From positions 6,457,001-6,521,000 of the forward strand of contig FNSS01000001.1 of NCBI GenBank assembly GCA_900104855.1: 64,000 bases of DNA, written 5' to 3'. The position numbers and the translations under genes were made by a program. Shown here one piece after another: positions 20,497-29,563 of the stretch (its first letter is position 1; each line of letters starts with the position of its first letter). The stretch is from Rhizobiales bacterium GAS188. Lineage in GTDB: Bacteria > Pseudomonadota > Alphaproteobacteria > Rhizobiales > Beijerinckiaceae. The notes beneath the pieces were generated by a model. That model saw only the letters and a program-made list of their open reading frames with translations. It had not been told where the DNA came from and did no database searches.

Positions 20497-21057
20497 CTAC
20501 AGCGTCTTCAGGAAGGTCGCGAGCCGCATCAGCCCTTCGGGCCAGGGGCCATGGCCCGAGGCCGTATTGATATGGCCGGCATCGCCGCCATCGACGAAGG
20601 TCGCGCCCCAGGCCTTGGCCTTGGCCTCGGCATCGGCGAGCGAACCGAAGGGGTCCGTGCGGCTGCCGACCAGCACCGCCGGGAAGGGCAGGGTGTGCAT
20701 GGGCACCGGCACGAAGGCCGGATCGATCTCGGCCAGCGCCGCAACGCTCGCATCCGAGGGCGGCGTGATCAGATAGGCGCCGGCGACCTGTCCCGGCACG
20801 AGGCGCGGCGCCGCATGTACCAAAGCGAGATTGCCGAGGCTATGCGCGATCAGCACGACCGGCCGGCCAGCCTCGCTCGAGCGGTCGATATCCGCGACGA
20901 TGCGCAGCATCCAATCGGCGAGGCGCGGCCGCTCCCAATCTTCCTGCTCGATCCGGCGCCCGGTCGAGAGCTTCTGTTCCCAGCGGGTCTGCCAATGGTC
21001 GGCGCCGGAATTGCCATGGCCGGGAATGAACAGGATGTCGGCGTCGGAAATGCGCAT
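20497..21057 (-). CDS. RBBP9/YdeN family serine hydrolase
   Basis: A 186-residue alpha/beta hydrolase of the RBBP9/YdeN type. The N-terminal FIPGHGNSGADHWQTRWE, the nucleophile elbow IAHSLGNLA with serine, the late acid in VGSRTDPFGS and the histidine in DAGHINTASGHGPWPEG are the family landmarks. The biological substrate is unknown. It is convergent with the secreted-protein gene and divergent from the aldehyde dehydrogenase. Confidence 0.88.
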   Translation of the reverse strand: MRISDADILFIPGHGNSGADHWQTRWEQKLSTGRRIEQEDWERPRLADWMLRIVADIDRSSEAGRPVVLIAHSLGNLALVHAAPRLVPGQVAGAYLITPPSDASVAALAEIDPAFVPVPMHTLPFPAVLVGSRTDPFGSLADAEAKAKAWGATFVDGGDAGHINTASGHGPWPEGLMRLATFLKTL

Positions 21058-21208
21058 ATGCGTCGCAGCTTTGGGCTTCGCGGCTTTCAGGAAAGGAGAT
21101 GACGCATAGCAGGCAAGCCGCCGCGCGTCTCCCCTTTGCGTCCAGCTTGCCAGGAACGGCTCGATGGGCTTACGTCCGGCTTTCGCGACACGGCCGGAGG
21201 ATCAGCAT

Positions 21209-22684
21209 ATGAGCACCGCAACCTTGAAGAAGCAAAGCGCTCTGCCGATCGAGCAGCATGTCATCGGCGGGCGGGAAATGGCCTCGCTTTCGGGCGAGAC
21301 CCTCAATGTGATCGCGCCGGGCGATGGCAGCGTCTTTGCCGAGATCGCGTCAGGAGCCTCCGAGGATGTGACGCGTGCCGTGACGGCGGCGCGTGCCGCC
21401 TATGAGGGCGCCTGGGGCCGGCTGACGGCGACCGAGCGCGGGCGCCTGCTCATGAAGCTCGCGGACGCCGTGACCGCGCACGCGGCCGAGCTCGCAGCGC
21501 TCGAGAGCCGCGATACCGGCAAGCCGATCAGCCAGGGCAAGGCGGATGTCACGGCGCTGGCGCGCTATCTCGAATATTACGGCTCGGCGGCCGACAAGCT
21601 GCATGGCGAAACGATCCCCTTCCTCAATACGCATCTCGTCTCGATCCTGCGCGTGCCGCATGGCGTGACGGGGCATATCATCCCCTGGAACTATCCGGTG
21701 CAGATCTTCGGCCGTTCGGCGGGCGCGGCGCTTGCGGCGGGCAATGCCTGCGTCGTGAAGCCTGCCGAGGACGCCTCGCTGAGCATCCTCAAGGTCGCAA
21801 AGCTCGCTCTCGAGGTTGGCTTCCCGGAAGGGGCGCTCAACGTCGTGACCGGGCTTGGCCGGTCGGCGGGAGCGGCGCTCGCGGCCCATCCTGGCATCGA
21901 TTTCATCTCCTTCACCGGCAGCCCCCAGACCGGAACCGCGATCCAGACCGCAGCCGCGCAGAACCATGTCGGCGTCACCCTCGAGCTCGGCGGCAAATCC
22001 GCGCAAGTGGTGTTCGCCGATGCCGATTTCGACAGCCTCGTGCCGGTCGTCGTCAACGCCATCATCCAGAATGGCGGGCAGACCTGCTCGGCCGGCAGCC
22101 GGCTTCTGGTCGAGCGCTCGGCCTATGATCGCGTGGTCGAGGCCGTGGGCAAGCGCTTCGCTTCGCTGCGCGCCGGCCCGCCGGAGCGCGATCTCGATCT
22201 CGGCCCGATGATCAACGCCAACCAGAAGCGGCGCGTCGAGGCTTTCCTCTCGACCGCCTCGGCCGACCGCCTCACGACGGTTGCGGCAGGCAGCATCGTC
22301 GCCGATGCTCCCAAGGGCGGCTATTATGTGGCTCCGACCTTGATTGGTCGGCCTCCGGAGAGCCACCAGATCGTCCAGGAAGAGGTGTTCGGCCCGGTGC
22401 TCGCCGCCATGACCTTCGAGGACGAGGCGGATGCGATAAGGCTCGCCAACGGCACGCCCTTCGGCCTCGTCGCGGGCGTCTGGTCGCGCGACGCCAAGCG
22501 CGCCGTGCGGGTCGCCCGCAAGATGCGCGCCGGCCAGGTCTTCGTGAATTCCTACGGGGCGGGCGGCGGCATCGAGCTGCCCTTCGGCGGCTTCGGCCGC
22601 TCGGGCCATGGCCGCGAGAAGGGTTTTGAGGGCCTGCGTGAGTTCACGACGACGCAGACGCTCGTCATCTCGCACGGCGAATAG
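21209..22684 (+). CDS. NAD(P)-dependent aldehyde dehydrogenase
   Basis: A 491-residue aldehyde dehydrogenase superfamily enzyme. Catalytic residues are visible: N161 in IIPWNYPVQ, E259 in TLELGGKSAQ and nucleophile C293 in NGGQTCSAGSR, with the cofactor-loop FTGSPQTG. The GGAGG at eight-base spacing supports the ATG at 21209. The C-terminal ELPFGGFGRSGHGREKG resembles betaine and semialdehyde dehydrogenases, but the substrate is open. It has no clear operon partner. Confidence 0.93.
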   Translation: MSTATLKKQSALPIEQHVIGGREMASLSGETLNVIAPGDGSVFAEIASGASEDVTRAVTAARAAYEGAWGRLTATERGRLLMKLADAVTAHAAELAALESRDTGKPISQGKADVTALARYLEYYGSAADKLHGETIPFLNTHLVSILRVPHGVTGHIIPWNYPVQIFGRSAGAALAAGNACVVKPAEDASLSILKVAKLALEVGFPEGALNVVTGLGRSAGAALAAHPGIDFISFTGSPQTGTAIQTAAAQNHVGVTLELGGKSAQVVFADADFDSLVPVVVNAIIQNGGQTCSAGSRLLVERSAYDRVVEAVGKRFASLRAGPPERDLDLGPMINANQKRRVEAFLSTASADRLTTVAAGSIVADAPKGGYYVAPTLIGRPPESHQIVQEEVFGPVLAAMTFEDEADAIRLANGTPFGLVAGVWSRDAKRAVRVARKMRAGQVFVNSYGAGGGIELPFGGFGRSGHGREKGFEGLREFTTTQTLVISHGE

Positions 22685-22713
22685 GAGCGAGTGCCCGTCC
22701 GGCGAAGCCACTT

Positions 22714-22831
22714 GGACCGCCGGCTTCCAGCCGGCAACACAACGGGAATATGTCCCGCCTCGGCCCTGGGAACGGCTTCCCTCGGCTGGCGGCAGCTTCC
22801 CCACGAGATGCCGGCTGGAAGCCGGCGGTCC
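22714..22831. repeat. 118-base element with perfect 22-base terminal inverted repeats
   Basis: The left arm (22714-22735) and right arm (22810-22831) are exact reverse complements, and each arm is itself palindromic (GCCGGCT TCC AGCCGGC). The 74-base interior has a second weak dyad and no gene. It has the size and form of a MITE- or BIME-like element and sits just after the aldehyde dehydrogenase stop. No flanking target duplication is obvious. Confidence 0.75.
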
Positions 22832-22955
22832 GGCGCGCATCAAACGGAGATGTGTGAATACCGTAGCCCACAAGGGGAGAGGTGACACCGATCGCTTTTG
22901 CGCAAACATGCGGCGCGTGTCGTGTCGCCTCAGGCCGCGCGACGCACAGGACCAC

Positions 22956-23258
22956 CTATATCCGGCCCTGCGGATAGCCGGCCGCTGGATGCAATGCGCG
23001 CCAGACCCAGAGCACGATGATCGAGCCCACCAGGGCTGCGATGAAATGGTCGAGCGAGTTGCGCAGGCCGAAATTCGCAAGTTGCGCCAGTTCCGAGCCG
23101 ACATAGGAGCCGGCGATGCCGATCAGGATATTGGTGAAGATCCAATGGCGTGATCCGATGATCATGCCGGCGATCCAGCCGGCTAGGCCGCCGATGATGA
23201 TCAGCGCGAAGAAGCCCATGGGCTGTGAATTGCCGATGAAGGCCAGAGGTTGGTCCAT
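22956..23258 (-). CDS. GlsB/YeaQ/YmgE family stress membrane protein
   Basis: A 100-residue, three-helix inner-membrane protein of the transglycosylase-associated (YeaQ/YmgE) family, with FALIIIGGLAGWIAGMIIG, ILIGIAGSYVGSELA and a final IVLWVWRALHP helix. Function is uncertain; members are often stress-induced. The ATG at 23258 follows GGGAG. A GTG 18 bases upstream would place the ribosome site inside the gene. Confidence 0.87.
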   Translation of the reverse strand: MDQPLAFIGNSQPMGFFALIIIGGLAGWIAGMIIGSRHWIFTNILIGIAGSYVGSELAQLANFGLRNSLDHFIAALVGSIIVLWVWRALHPAAGYPQGRI

Positions 23259-23389
23259 GAAGCTCTCCCGAAGCACCTGACGCAGAGAAGATGATTGACG
23301 CCGCGGATATTACGCGAGACGCCGCGCTTCGTTCCAGCGCGTCCACAGCTGTCTCGTGGCCTCAAATCAGGGCCAGGCGTCCGACAGGC

Positions 23390-24142
23390 TCATCCCGGCG
23401 CCGTCTTCGCCGCCAGCAGATCGTCGAGGCGGGGAAGCTCGCTGTAATGGCATAACAGCACGCCGGTGGTGCGCGACAGGGCCTCGGCCGAGCGCGTGAA
23501 CGCAGCGTTGGTGACCACCGCCGCGGCCTGCGCTCCGTAATGCTTCTGCGCCGTGAAGGCTTCCTGCACAGCCTTGTTGCCGATGGCGCTGCGATGCAGC
23601 TTGCATTGCAGTACGATGGTGACGCCGCCCTTCTCGGCGATCACATCGGCGCCTTGATCGCCGGAGGTGCCGGTGGCGCGGGCACTCCAGCCCGCTTCAT
23701 GCAGCGCGCTCGAGCACCATTTCTCGAACTCGGCCGGCGAGATGTCCTGCGCCATGGCGAGGGAGGCCTCGAGCTCGCGCGTCCGCTCGGCGACGGGCAC
23801 GGCGACGAGTTCTTCGAGCAACGCCTCGCGCCGGAACAGGATCGCCGCGCGCTCCCTTGCGTTGAGCTCAGGCAGCAGCACCTTGTCGACGAAATAGCGA
23901 TATTCCTTGCGCCAGCCGCTCTCGTCGACGATGCCGTAATGGTCGGTCTTGACGAGGGTCAGCTTGCGCCGCGCCAGGGTCTCGAGATGCTGCTCGACGA
24001 TCATGGCGATCCGGCTGCGGGCGCTCACCACATGGGCGAGCCCGCGCAGCAAGGCGACGAGACCCCAAAGGGCGAGAAGGCCGAGCGCGATGGCGAGTAA
24101 GGTCAGCGTATGGGGCATCGATCCTGCGTTGCTCGCGATCAT
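23390..24142 (-). CDS. Membrane-anchored Mrr-type restriction endonuclease domain protein
   Basis: A 250-residue protein: an N-terminal transmembrane helix (TLLAIALGLLALWGLVALL), a charged, probably helical middle, then from about residue 135 a PD-(D/E)XK Mrr_cat domain. The motif is visible as the Asp of GDQGADVIAE and QCK in VLQCKLHR, with KAVQEAFTAQKHYGA and VVTNAAFT following. Family members cleave modified DNA or act as nucleases; a membrane-tethered form implies a different target. No methyltransferase or partner gene is adjacent. Confidence 0.82.
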   Translation of the reverse strand: MIASNAGSMPHTLTLLAIALGLLALWGLVALLRGLAHVVSARSRIAMIVEQHLETLARRKLTLVKTDHYGIVDESGWRKEYRYFVDKVLLPELNARERAAILFRREALLEELVAVPVAERTRELEASLAMAQDISPAEFEKWCSSALHEAGWSARATGTSGDQGADVIAEKGGVTIVLQCKLHRSAIGNKAVQEAFTAQKHYGAQAAAVVTNAAFTRSAEALSRTTGVLLCHYSELPRLDDLLAAKTAPG

Positions 24143-24276
24143 CCTGCGGTCGCACGGCCACGCCTGGCACAGTCCGGCGTTCCTGTCATGTTCTAGCTCA
24201 AGATCGCGCCGAATGCATCAGGGGGGTCAAGCTCGAATGACTCGCGGTGGCTCTCTGAGCGCGCCCTGCGCCCCGC

Positions 24277-25647
24277 TCAAAAGCGGAAATAGATGAAGGC
24301 GATGGGCGGCCCGCGACCGACCTCGAGGACGCAATAGACCGCAAGGCTCGCCAGCGCCACGGCGAGCCAGGGATCGGGGCGCAGCCAGCGATCCTTGATC
24401 TCATGCGCCGAGGGAATCAGCACCGAGACGGCCGCGGCGATCAGGATCGGGCCGATGCCCTTGATACTGCCGGAAAGCCCGTGAAGGCCCGCGAGCGAGG
24501 CGAGGATCGAGGCCGCCGCCGTGAAGCTCGGCGCGCGGAACAGCACCCAGCCGGCGAGCACGAAGAGCAAGGTGAGGAACCAGCTCAGCCCGACGGGCAG
24601 GGGCCGTTTCAGCCAGCCATAGGCATGGCAGATGATGAGACCGACGCCGTGCCACAGGCCCCAGGCCACATAGGTCCATCCCGCCCCATGCCAGAGCCCG
24701 CAGAGGCCCATGGCGCCGAGCGTCGCGATGACGTAGCGCACGACCCCCCGGCGGCTGCCGCCGAGCGGAATATAGAGATAGTCGCGGATGAAGCTCGACA
24801 GCGAGATGTGCCAGCGCCGCCAGAAATCCCGCAGGTCGACCGCGAGATAGGGGCGGCGGAAATTCTCGGGCAGCAGCAGGCCGAACATCAAGGCGATGCC
24901 GATTGCCATCTCGGTATAGGCCGAGAAGTCGAGGAAGAGCTGCAGCGAGAAGGCCAAGGTGGCGGTCCAGGCCTCGCCGAAATTGAGGGCGTGGTCGTTC
25001 GCTGCCGCAAAGAGCGGGTCGGCGAGCTTGGCGAGGCGCTCGGTCAGCAGCACTTTCTTGGCGAGCCCCAAGGTGAACAAGGTGAGGCCGGCGGAGAAGC
25101 GGAAGGCCGCACCCTCCCGCAGCGGGTTCTCGGCGAATTGCGGGACGAGCTCGTTGTGCCGCACGATCGGGCCGGCGATCAGATGCGGGAACACCATGAC
25201 GAAGAGCGAGAATTGCCGGAAGGGATAGATCGGCGCATCGCCGCGCATGCGGTCGACGAGATATGAAATCAGCTGGAAGGAGAAGAAGCTGATGCCGATC
25301 GGCAGGACGATGCCGGCCCGAGGCAGCGGCGTGCCGAGCAGGGCTTCCGTGCTGCCGATGAGGAAGTCCAGATATTTGAAGGTCGCGAGCGAAGCGAGGT
25401 TGAGGACGATGCCGATGATAAGGAACGCCCGCCGCCCGGTCCGCTCCTGCGCCAGCGCCAGGAGCCAGGTCAGGGTGACCTGGACGATGAGCAGCGGGAT
25501 GAAGCGGACATCCCACCAGCCATAGAAGAAAAGCGAGCCGCAGAGCAGCACGATCTGCCGCGCCGCCACCGAATTGGCGACAAGGTAATAGCAGATCAGC
25601 AGAAGAGGAAGGAAGAGCAGGATGAATTCCTGCGATTGGAACAGCAT
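24277..25647 (-). CDS. MBOAT family O-acyltransferase (AlgI-like)
   Basis: A 456-residue polytopic membrane protein of the MBOAT family that passes acetyl groups across the inner membrane for polysaccharide O-acetylation. The start MLFQSQEFILLFLPLLLICYY, DFSAYTEMAIGIALMFG, WHISLSSFIRDYLYIPLGGSR and the catalytic-histidine segment LCGLWHGAGWTYV are classic AlgI landmarks. It follows the SGNH gene by 24 bases, so the two are almost surely one operon. No polysaccharide synthase genes are visible. Confidence 0.93.
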   Translation of the reverse strand: MLFQSQEFILLFLPLLLICYYLVANSVAARQIVLLCGSLFFYGWWDVRFIPLLIVQVTLTWLLALAQERTGRRAFLIIGIVLNLASLATFKYLDFLIGSTEALLGTPLPRAGIVLPIGISFFSFQLISYLVDRMRGDAPIYPFRQFSLFVMVFPHLIAGPIVRHNELVPQFAENPLREGAAFRFSAGLTLFTLGLAKKVLLTERLAKLADPLFAAANDHALNFGEAWTATLAFSLQLFLDFSAYTEMAIGIALMFGLLLPENFRRPYLAVDLRDFWRRWHISLSSFIRDYLYIPLGGSRRGVVRYVIATLGAMGLCGLWHGAGWTYVAWGLWHGVGLIICHAYGWLKRPLPVGLSWFLTLLFVLAGWVLFRAPSFTAAASILASLAGLHGLSGSIKGIGPILIAAAVSVLIPSAHEIKDRWLRPDPWLAVALASLAVYCVLEVGRGPPIAFIYFRF

Positions 25648-25671
25648 TATTTGATCTTGCCCGACATGGTC

Positions 25672-26745
25672 TTAGTTGCCGATCAACGCAGCCGAGCTGA
25701 CGGGGCGCAGTGCCTCGCTGATATCGCCTTCGATCTTGCGGGCAAACAGCGCACGGTAATGGTTGTTGTCGACGAAATTATCGGCGTTGCGCGTCTCGGG
25801 CGTATCGAGGAAATAGTCGAGATAGCGCCAATTCGGATGGGCGGCGACGCGGCGCGCCAGCTCGTATTTGCAGGTCTTCATCTCGCGCCAGTCCTCCGTG
25901 CCCTGCAGAGGCAGCACCGAGATATGGGCGGGCGGGGTCACGAAGACGACGAGGCTGTGTGACGACAGCCCCTCGAGCGCCGCGGCGATATGGTCCATGG
26001 CCGGGAAGGCGGCATCGCCGAGGAGGGCGGGGGAGAGGTCGGTCGGCGGCGGCTCCACCGGCAGCGGCGGCTTGCCGAAGGCGAGCTTCTGCTCCTCGAC
26101 GACAGGCCCGCTCGGGTCCGAGCTGTGCGCGAGCCCCATGGTCACCCTGACGCGCTTGATGCCGATGCGCAGCATGTCGGCGCTCATCAGATGCGACAGA
26201 TAGCCGACATCCGAGCCGTAGAGCCAGAAGGGAAAAGGGGCTGCGAGCGGCAGAGTGGGATCGCGATCGCAGATCGTCGAATCGGCGTTGATGACGAAGG
26301 CTGCGACCTTCGCATGGTTGCGCCGGAACCATCCGACCATCACGGCGTCCTCCCGCTTGCGCTCGGCGGGCACCGCCAATTGCACGAAGGAGAGGCCGCT
26401 TGCTGCGCTCAGCCTCTTCGGGTCGAGCAGCATTAGATGCGAGTTGCCGATGATCGCGGCGTCGAAGCGCGGATCCTGTCCGCGGCTGACATCGGCCACG
26501 CGCCCATCGCTGTCGAGAGGGCCGCCCGCCGTGAATCTCGGGAAGCGCCCGCTATCGAGAGGATCGACGGCGACGATGACGGCGAAGATCGCGACCAGCC
26601 CGCTCAGGAACACCGCAACGAAACGACGGGCGAAACGCGACCATGTGGCCTGGGTGCGCCCACGCGATTGCGCCCGGTCGGGAGACTGCGCACGCTCAAG
26701 AGATTGCGGCGGCGCTGTAGGCGCCTGCGACGCGTCCATCGACAC
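25672..26745 (-). CDS. SGNH-hydrolase-like protein, AlgJ/AlgX-type partner of the MBOAT
   Basis: A 357-residue protein with a cytoplasmic N-terminus, one transmembrane anchor (FVAVFLSGLVAIFAVIVAV, about residues 42-60) and a periplasmic domain. An SGNH-like block I reads AAIIGNSHLML and a C-terminal D-x-x-H lies in FVDNNHYR. Together with the MBOAT gene this is the usual two-component O-acetyltransferase arrangement. Residues 15-32 are three six-residue SxxRAQ-like repeats. Assignment rests on context plus weak motifs. Confidence 0.75.
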   Translation of the reverse strand: MSMDASQAPTAPPQSLERAQSPDRAQSRGRTQATWSRFARRFVAVFLSGLVAIFAVIVAVDPLDSGRFPRFTAGGPLDSDGRVADVSRGQDPRFDAAIIGNSHLMLLDPKRLSAASGLSFVQLAVPAERKREDAVMVGWFRRNHAKVAAFVINADSTICDRDPTLPLAAPFPFWLYGSDVGYLSHLMSADMLRIGIKRVRVTMGLAHSSDPSGPVVEEQKLAFGKPPLPVEPPPTDLSPALLGDAAFPAMDHIAAALEGLSSHSLVVFVTPPAHISVLPLQGTEDWREMKTCKYELARRVAAHPNWRYLDYFLDTPETRNADNFVDNNHYRALFARKIEGDISEALRPVSSAALIGN

Positions 26746-27092
26746 TTTCCGTTACAGGGCCTTGCCCGCCCGACTTCAGGGGAATGCGCATAACCTGATA
26801 CGCTCGCCTTGGCCAGCATGGTTTCCAGGCCGGCGCCATTGCACGCATGGGCAGAGTTGCAAGATCACGGAAAAGAATTGACGCAAGTGCATGTAAAACA
26901 CATATAATTTCTAACGGATGTGAGGTTCGAAGCCGATCGCAACCGTCGCGACAACGGGTTTTGGCCCTGGACAATGCCTGTGGAGTGAGACCTGAGCGGA
27001 GAGTGGCAATGGCTCGCCACGCTCTGCGAGCAGGACCATCCTTTGCACTTGGGCATCGAGGCCGACGACGAGCTCCGAGCGTACAGTCGAAA
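26746..27092. other. 347-base intergenic region with a promoter-like stretch
   Basis: No gene is supported. A TTGACG (26878-26883) and a perfect TATAAT (26903-26908) are 19 bases apart on the plus strand. Between them and overlapping the -10 is a small dyad, ATGT-AAAAC-ACAT. The minus strand has an open frame of about 60 codons directly downstream of the antitoxin-like gene, ending at a TAG near 26915, without a good start. It could be a decayed toxin gene, but I see no toxin motif. Confidence 0.45.
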
Positions 27093-27389
27093 TCAGAAAT
27101 CCAGGCCGAGCCCTCGCGGAATACCGCCCTTGCGACGGACGAGCTTCGGACCGAAATTATCCTCAAGAGCCAGACGCGACAGAGCTATCTTAAGCAACTC
27201 CGTGTCCGAGGCGATATGGGCGCGATGCTTCGCGGCTGCGACGAGGCTGGCTGGAAGCCGGGCCGATACAAGCACGTCGTTAGCGATGCCAAGCAAACCT
27301 GCAGCACGGGCCTGATCGAGCACCAGCTTGTTGCGCCTATGCGCAGCCATTCGTTCCGTGTCGTCCTTATCGGAAGCTGCCGAGGTCAT
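27093..27389 (-). CDS. Antitoxin-like small protein, orphan
   Basis: A 98-residue protein. From residue 40 it reads VLVSARLPASLVAAAKHRAH, ASDTELLKIALSRLALEDNFG and ends GIPRGLGLDF. This arrangement (short strand, two helices, LALEDDFG-like motif, Leu-x-Phe end) is that of ribbon-helix-helix antitoxin-like proteins usually paired with PIN-type toxins. No toxin gene is seen on either side: htpG ends 33 bases upstream, and downstream is an empty gap. Function is inferred from form only. Confidence 0.6.
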   Translation of the reverse strand: MTSAASDKDDTERMAAHRRNKLVLDQARAAGLLGIANDVLVSARLPASLVAAAKHRAHIASDTELLKIALSRLALEDNFGPKLVRRKGGIPRGLGLDF

Positions 27390-27422
27390 GCGTCCACCAG
27401 TGTATTGAACGACAGGTGCATA

Positions 27423-29327
27423 CTACCGCAAGGCGCGCTCCAGGACGCGGGCCAATCGCTCGGAAAAGGCCTTCGCATCCTCCGGTCGCTCGCCGTCGAG
27501 GATGCGGGCCTCGTCGAACAGGAGCGACACGGCGTCCTCGCGGAAAGCCGTATCGTTCTCGGTGCGCGTCGCCAGCGCCACGACGAGTGCGTGCGTCGGG
27601 TTGATTTCGAGCACCGGCTTCGAGGCCGAGCCGAGGCGGCCCGTGCCTTGCAGGATCTTCTCGAGCTGCCGGTCGGGGCCCTTATCGGGCGCCACCAGGC
27701 AGACGGCGCTCTGCGTCAGCCTCTCGGAAGCGCGCACATCCGCCACCGCCTCGCCGAGCGTCATCTTGGCGAAGGCGATGAAATCGGTGACGGCCGCGCT
27801 CGTCTCCGGCGCCGGCGTCTCGGCGGCCTCCTGCTTCGGCACGAGCGTGAGGTCCGCCGCGCCCTGGCTCACCGATTTGAACGGCTTGCCCTCATAGCCC
27901 TCGGACGAGGTGATCCAGAAATTGTCGACCGGATCGGTCAGCAGCAGCACCTCGATGCCGCGTGCCCGAAAGCCCTCGAGCTGCGGCGAGCCGCGAAGCT
28001 GCGCCAGGTTGTCGCCGGCGAGGTAATAGATCGCCGTCTGGTTCTCCTTGAGGCCAGCCGCATAATCCTTGAGCGAACGCCAATCCTCGCCCGAGGCCGT
28101 GGTCTTGAAGCGCGTCAGGGCGAGAATTTGCTGTTTGCGCTCGAAATCCTCGTAGAGCCCCTCCTTCAGCACGGCGCCGAAGGCCTCCCAGATCTTGGCG
28201 AAGCCGTCCTTGTCGCTGTCGGCGAATTTTTCGAGGTCGGAAAGGATGCGGCTCGTCATGCCCTTGCGGATGGCGGCGAGGATCGGGCTCTCCTGGATCA
28301 TCTCGCGCGACAGGTTGAGCGGCAGGTCGGCAGTGTCCACGATGCCGCGCACGAAGCGCAGATAGCGCGGCGCGAGCTCGGCCTCGTCGGTGATGAAGAC
28401 CCGCTTCACATAGAGCTTCATCCGACCCTTGCGGTCGGGATCGAAGAGATCGAAAGGCCGCGAGCCCGGCACGAAGGCGAGAACGGAATACTCGTGCCGG
28501 CCCTCCGCGCGGTAATGCACGGTCAGTGCCGGCTCGTCATACTGGCCGGCAACGCTGCGATAGAAATCGGCGTACTCGTCCTTGCTGACCTCGGCCTTGG
28601 GCTTGGTCCACAGGGCCGCGCCATCCGCGATCTGGGCAGGTTCGGCGCCCGGCTTCTCGACGATAACGATCGGCACCGGCACATGGCCGGACTGCTCCTT
28701 GACGATGCGCTCGAGCCGGTAGCGCTCGGTATAGAGCTTGGCGTCCTCCATAAGATGCAGGACGATCCGCGTACCTCTGGCTGGCGCCTCTTCGAGCGCC
28801 GCCGGCGCGACGGTATAGCTGCCCTTGCCGTCCGAGGACCAGAGAGAGGCCTCGTCCGACCCCGCTCGGCGCGACAGGACATCGACGCGCTCGGCCACCA
28901 TGAAGGCGGAATAGAAACCGACGCCGAATTCGCCGATGAGCTTGGCGCCTTCCTTGCCGGCTTCTGCATTGCCTCTGGCCGCCTCGACCCGATCCATGAA
29001 GGCCTTGGTGCCGGAGCGGGCGATGGTGCCCAGCGCTTCGACCATCTCGTCGCGGCTCATGCCGATGCCGTTATCCTCGACGCTCAGGCGCCGCTGATCG
29101 GCGTCGATCGCGAGCGTGATGCGGGGCTTTGGATCATCGGCGAGGAGGGTGGGCGCGGCGATCGCCTCGTAGCGCAGCTTCTCGCAGGCATCGGCAGCGT
29201 TCGAGATCAATTCGCGCAGGAACACGTCCTTGTCGGAATAGATCGAGTGCACCATCAGGTGCAGCAGCTTGGCGACATCCGCTTCGAAGACGCGGCTTTC
29301 TTCGGGTTTTGCGTGCGTGGTGGTCAT
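27423..29327 (-). CDS. htpG: Molecular chaperone HtpG (Hsp90)
   Basis: A 634-residue Hsp90. The GHKL ATP-binding site is intact: FLRELISNAADACEKLRY, DNGIGMSRDEMVEALGTIARSGT and GEFGVGFYSAFMVA. The middle-domain PFDLFDP and LPLNLSREMIQE follow, and the C-terminal dimerisation domain is complete. The ATG at 29327 gives the family N-terminus; an upstream frame to 29432 adds unrelated residues. Cytoplasmic, probably heat-regulated, though I see no sigma-32 promoter I would defend. Confidence 0.95.
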   Translation of the reverse strand: MTTTHAKPEESRVFEADVAKLLHLMVHSIYSDKDVFLRELISNAADACEKLRYEAIAAPTLLADDPKPRITLAIDADQRRLSVEDNGIGMSRDEMVEALGTIARSGTKAFMDRVEAARGNAEAGKEGAKLIGEFGVGFYSAFMVAERVDVLSRRAGSDEASLWSSDGKGSYTVAPAALEEAPARGTRIVLHLMEDAKLYTERYRLERIVKEQSGHVPVPIVIVEKPGAEPAQIADGAALWTKPKAEVSKDEYADFYRSVAGQYDEPALTVHYRAEGRHEYSVLAFVPGSRPFDLFDPDRKGRMKLYVKRVFITDEAELAPRYLRFVRGIVDTADLPLNLSREMIQESPILAAIRKGMTSRILSDLEKFADSDKDGFAKIWEAFGAVLKEGLYEDFERKQQILALTRFKTTASGEDWRSLKDYAAGLKENQTAIYYLAGDNLAQLRGSPQLEGFRARGIEVLLLTDPVDNFWITSSEGYEGKPFKSVSQGAADLTLVPKQEAAETPAPETSAAVTDFIAFAKMTLGEAVADVRASERLTQSAVCLVAPDKGPDRQLEKILQGTGRLGSASKPVLEINPTHALVVALATRTENDTAFREDAVSLLFDEARILDGERPEDAKAFSERLARVLERALR

Positions 29328-29563
29328 TGGCGCGGCACCGGCCCCTCTCGCAGTTTTGCGCCGTAGGAGATGGCCGAAGCGCGAGGTATTTTCAAGTGTC
29401 GCGAGGGCCACGCCTTCGGAGGCAGGGACCACCGAGCAACCGAGCGCCGCGCAATTTGCCCCGGCGGCATCGATCTGGGCGGCGGCGATCCCAAGCTTGC
29501 GCGACCGGTTGCGCCTGCCCGCGATATCCTGCCGCCCTATCCCGGTTGTTCAGAACGCTGGTC

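Noticed and set aside
26847-29366. An 839-codon plus-strand frame
   Set aside because: It lies opposite htpG. The content is low-complexity Arg/Leu/Gly from GC-rich antisense, and no domain is visible.
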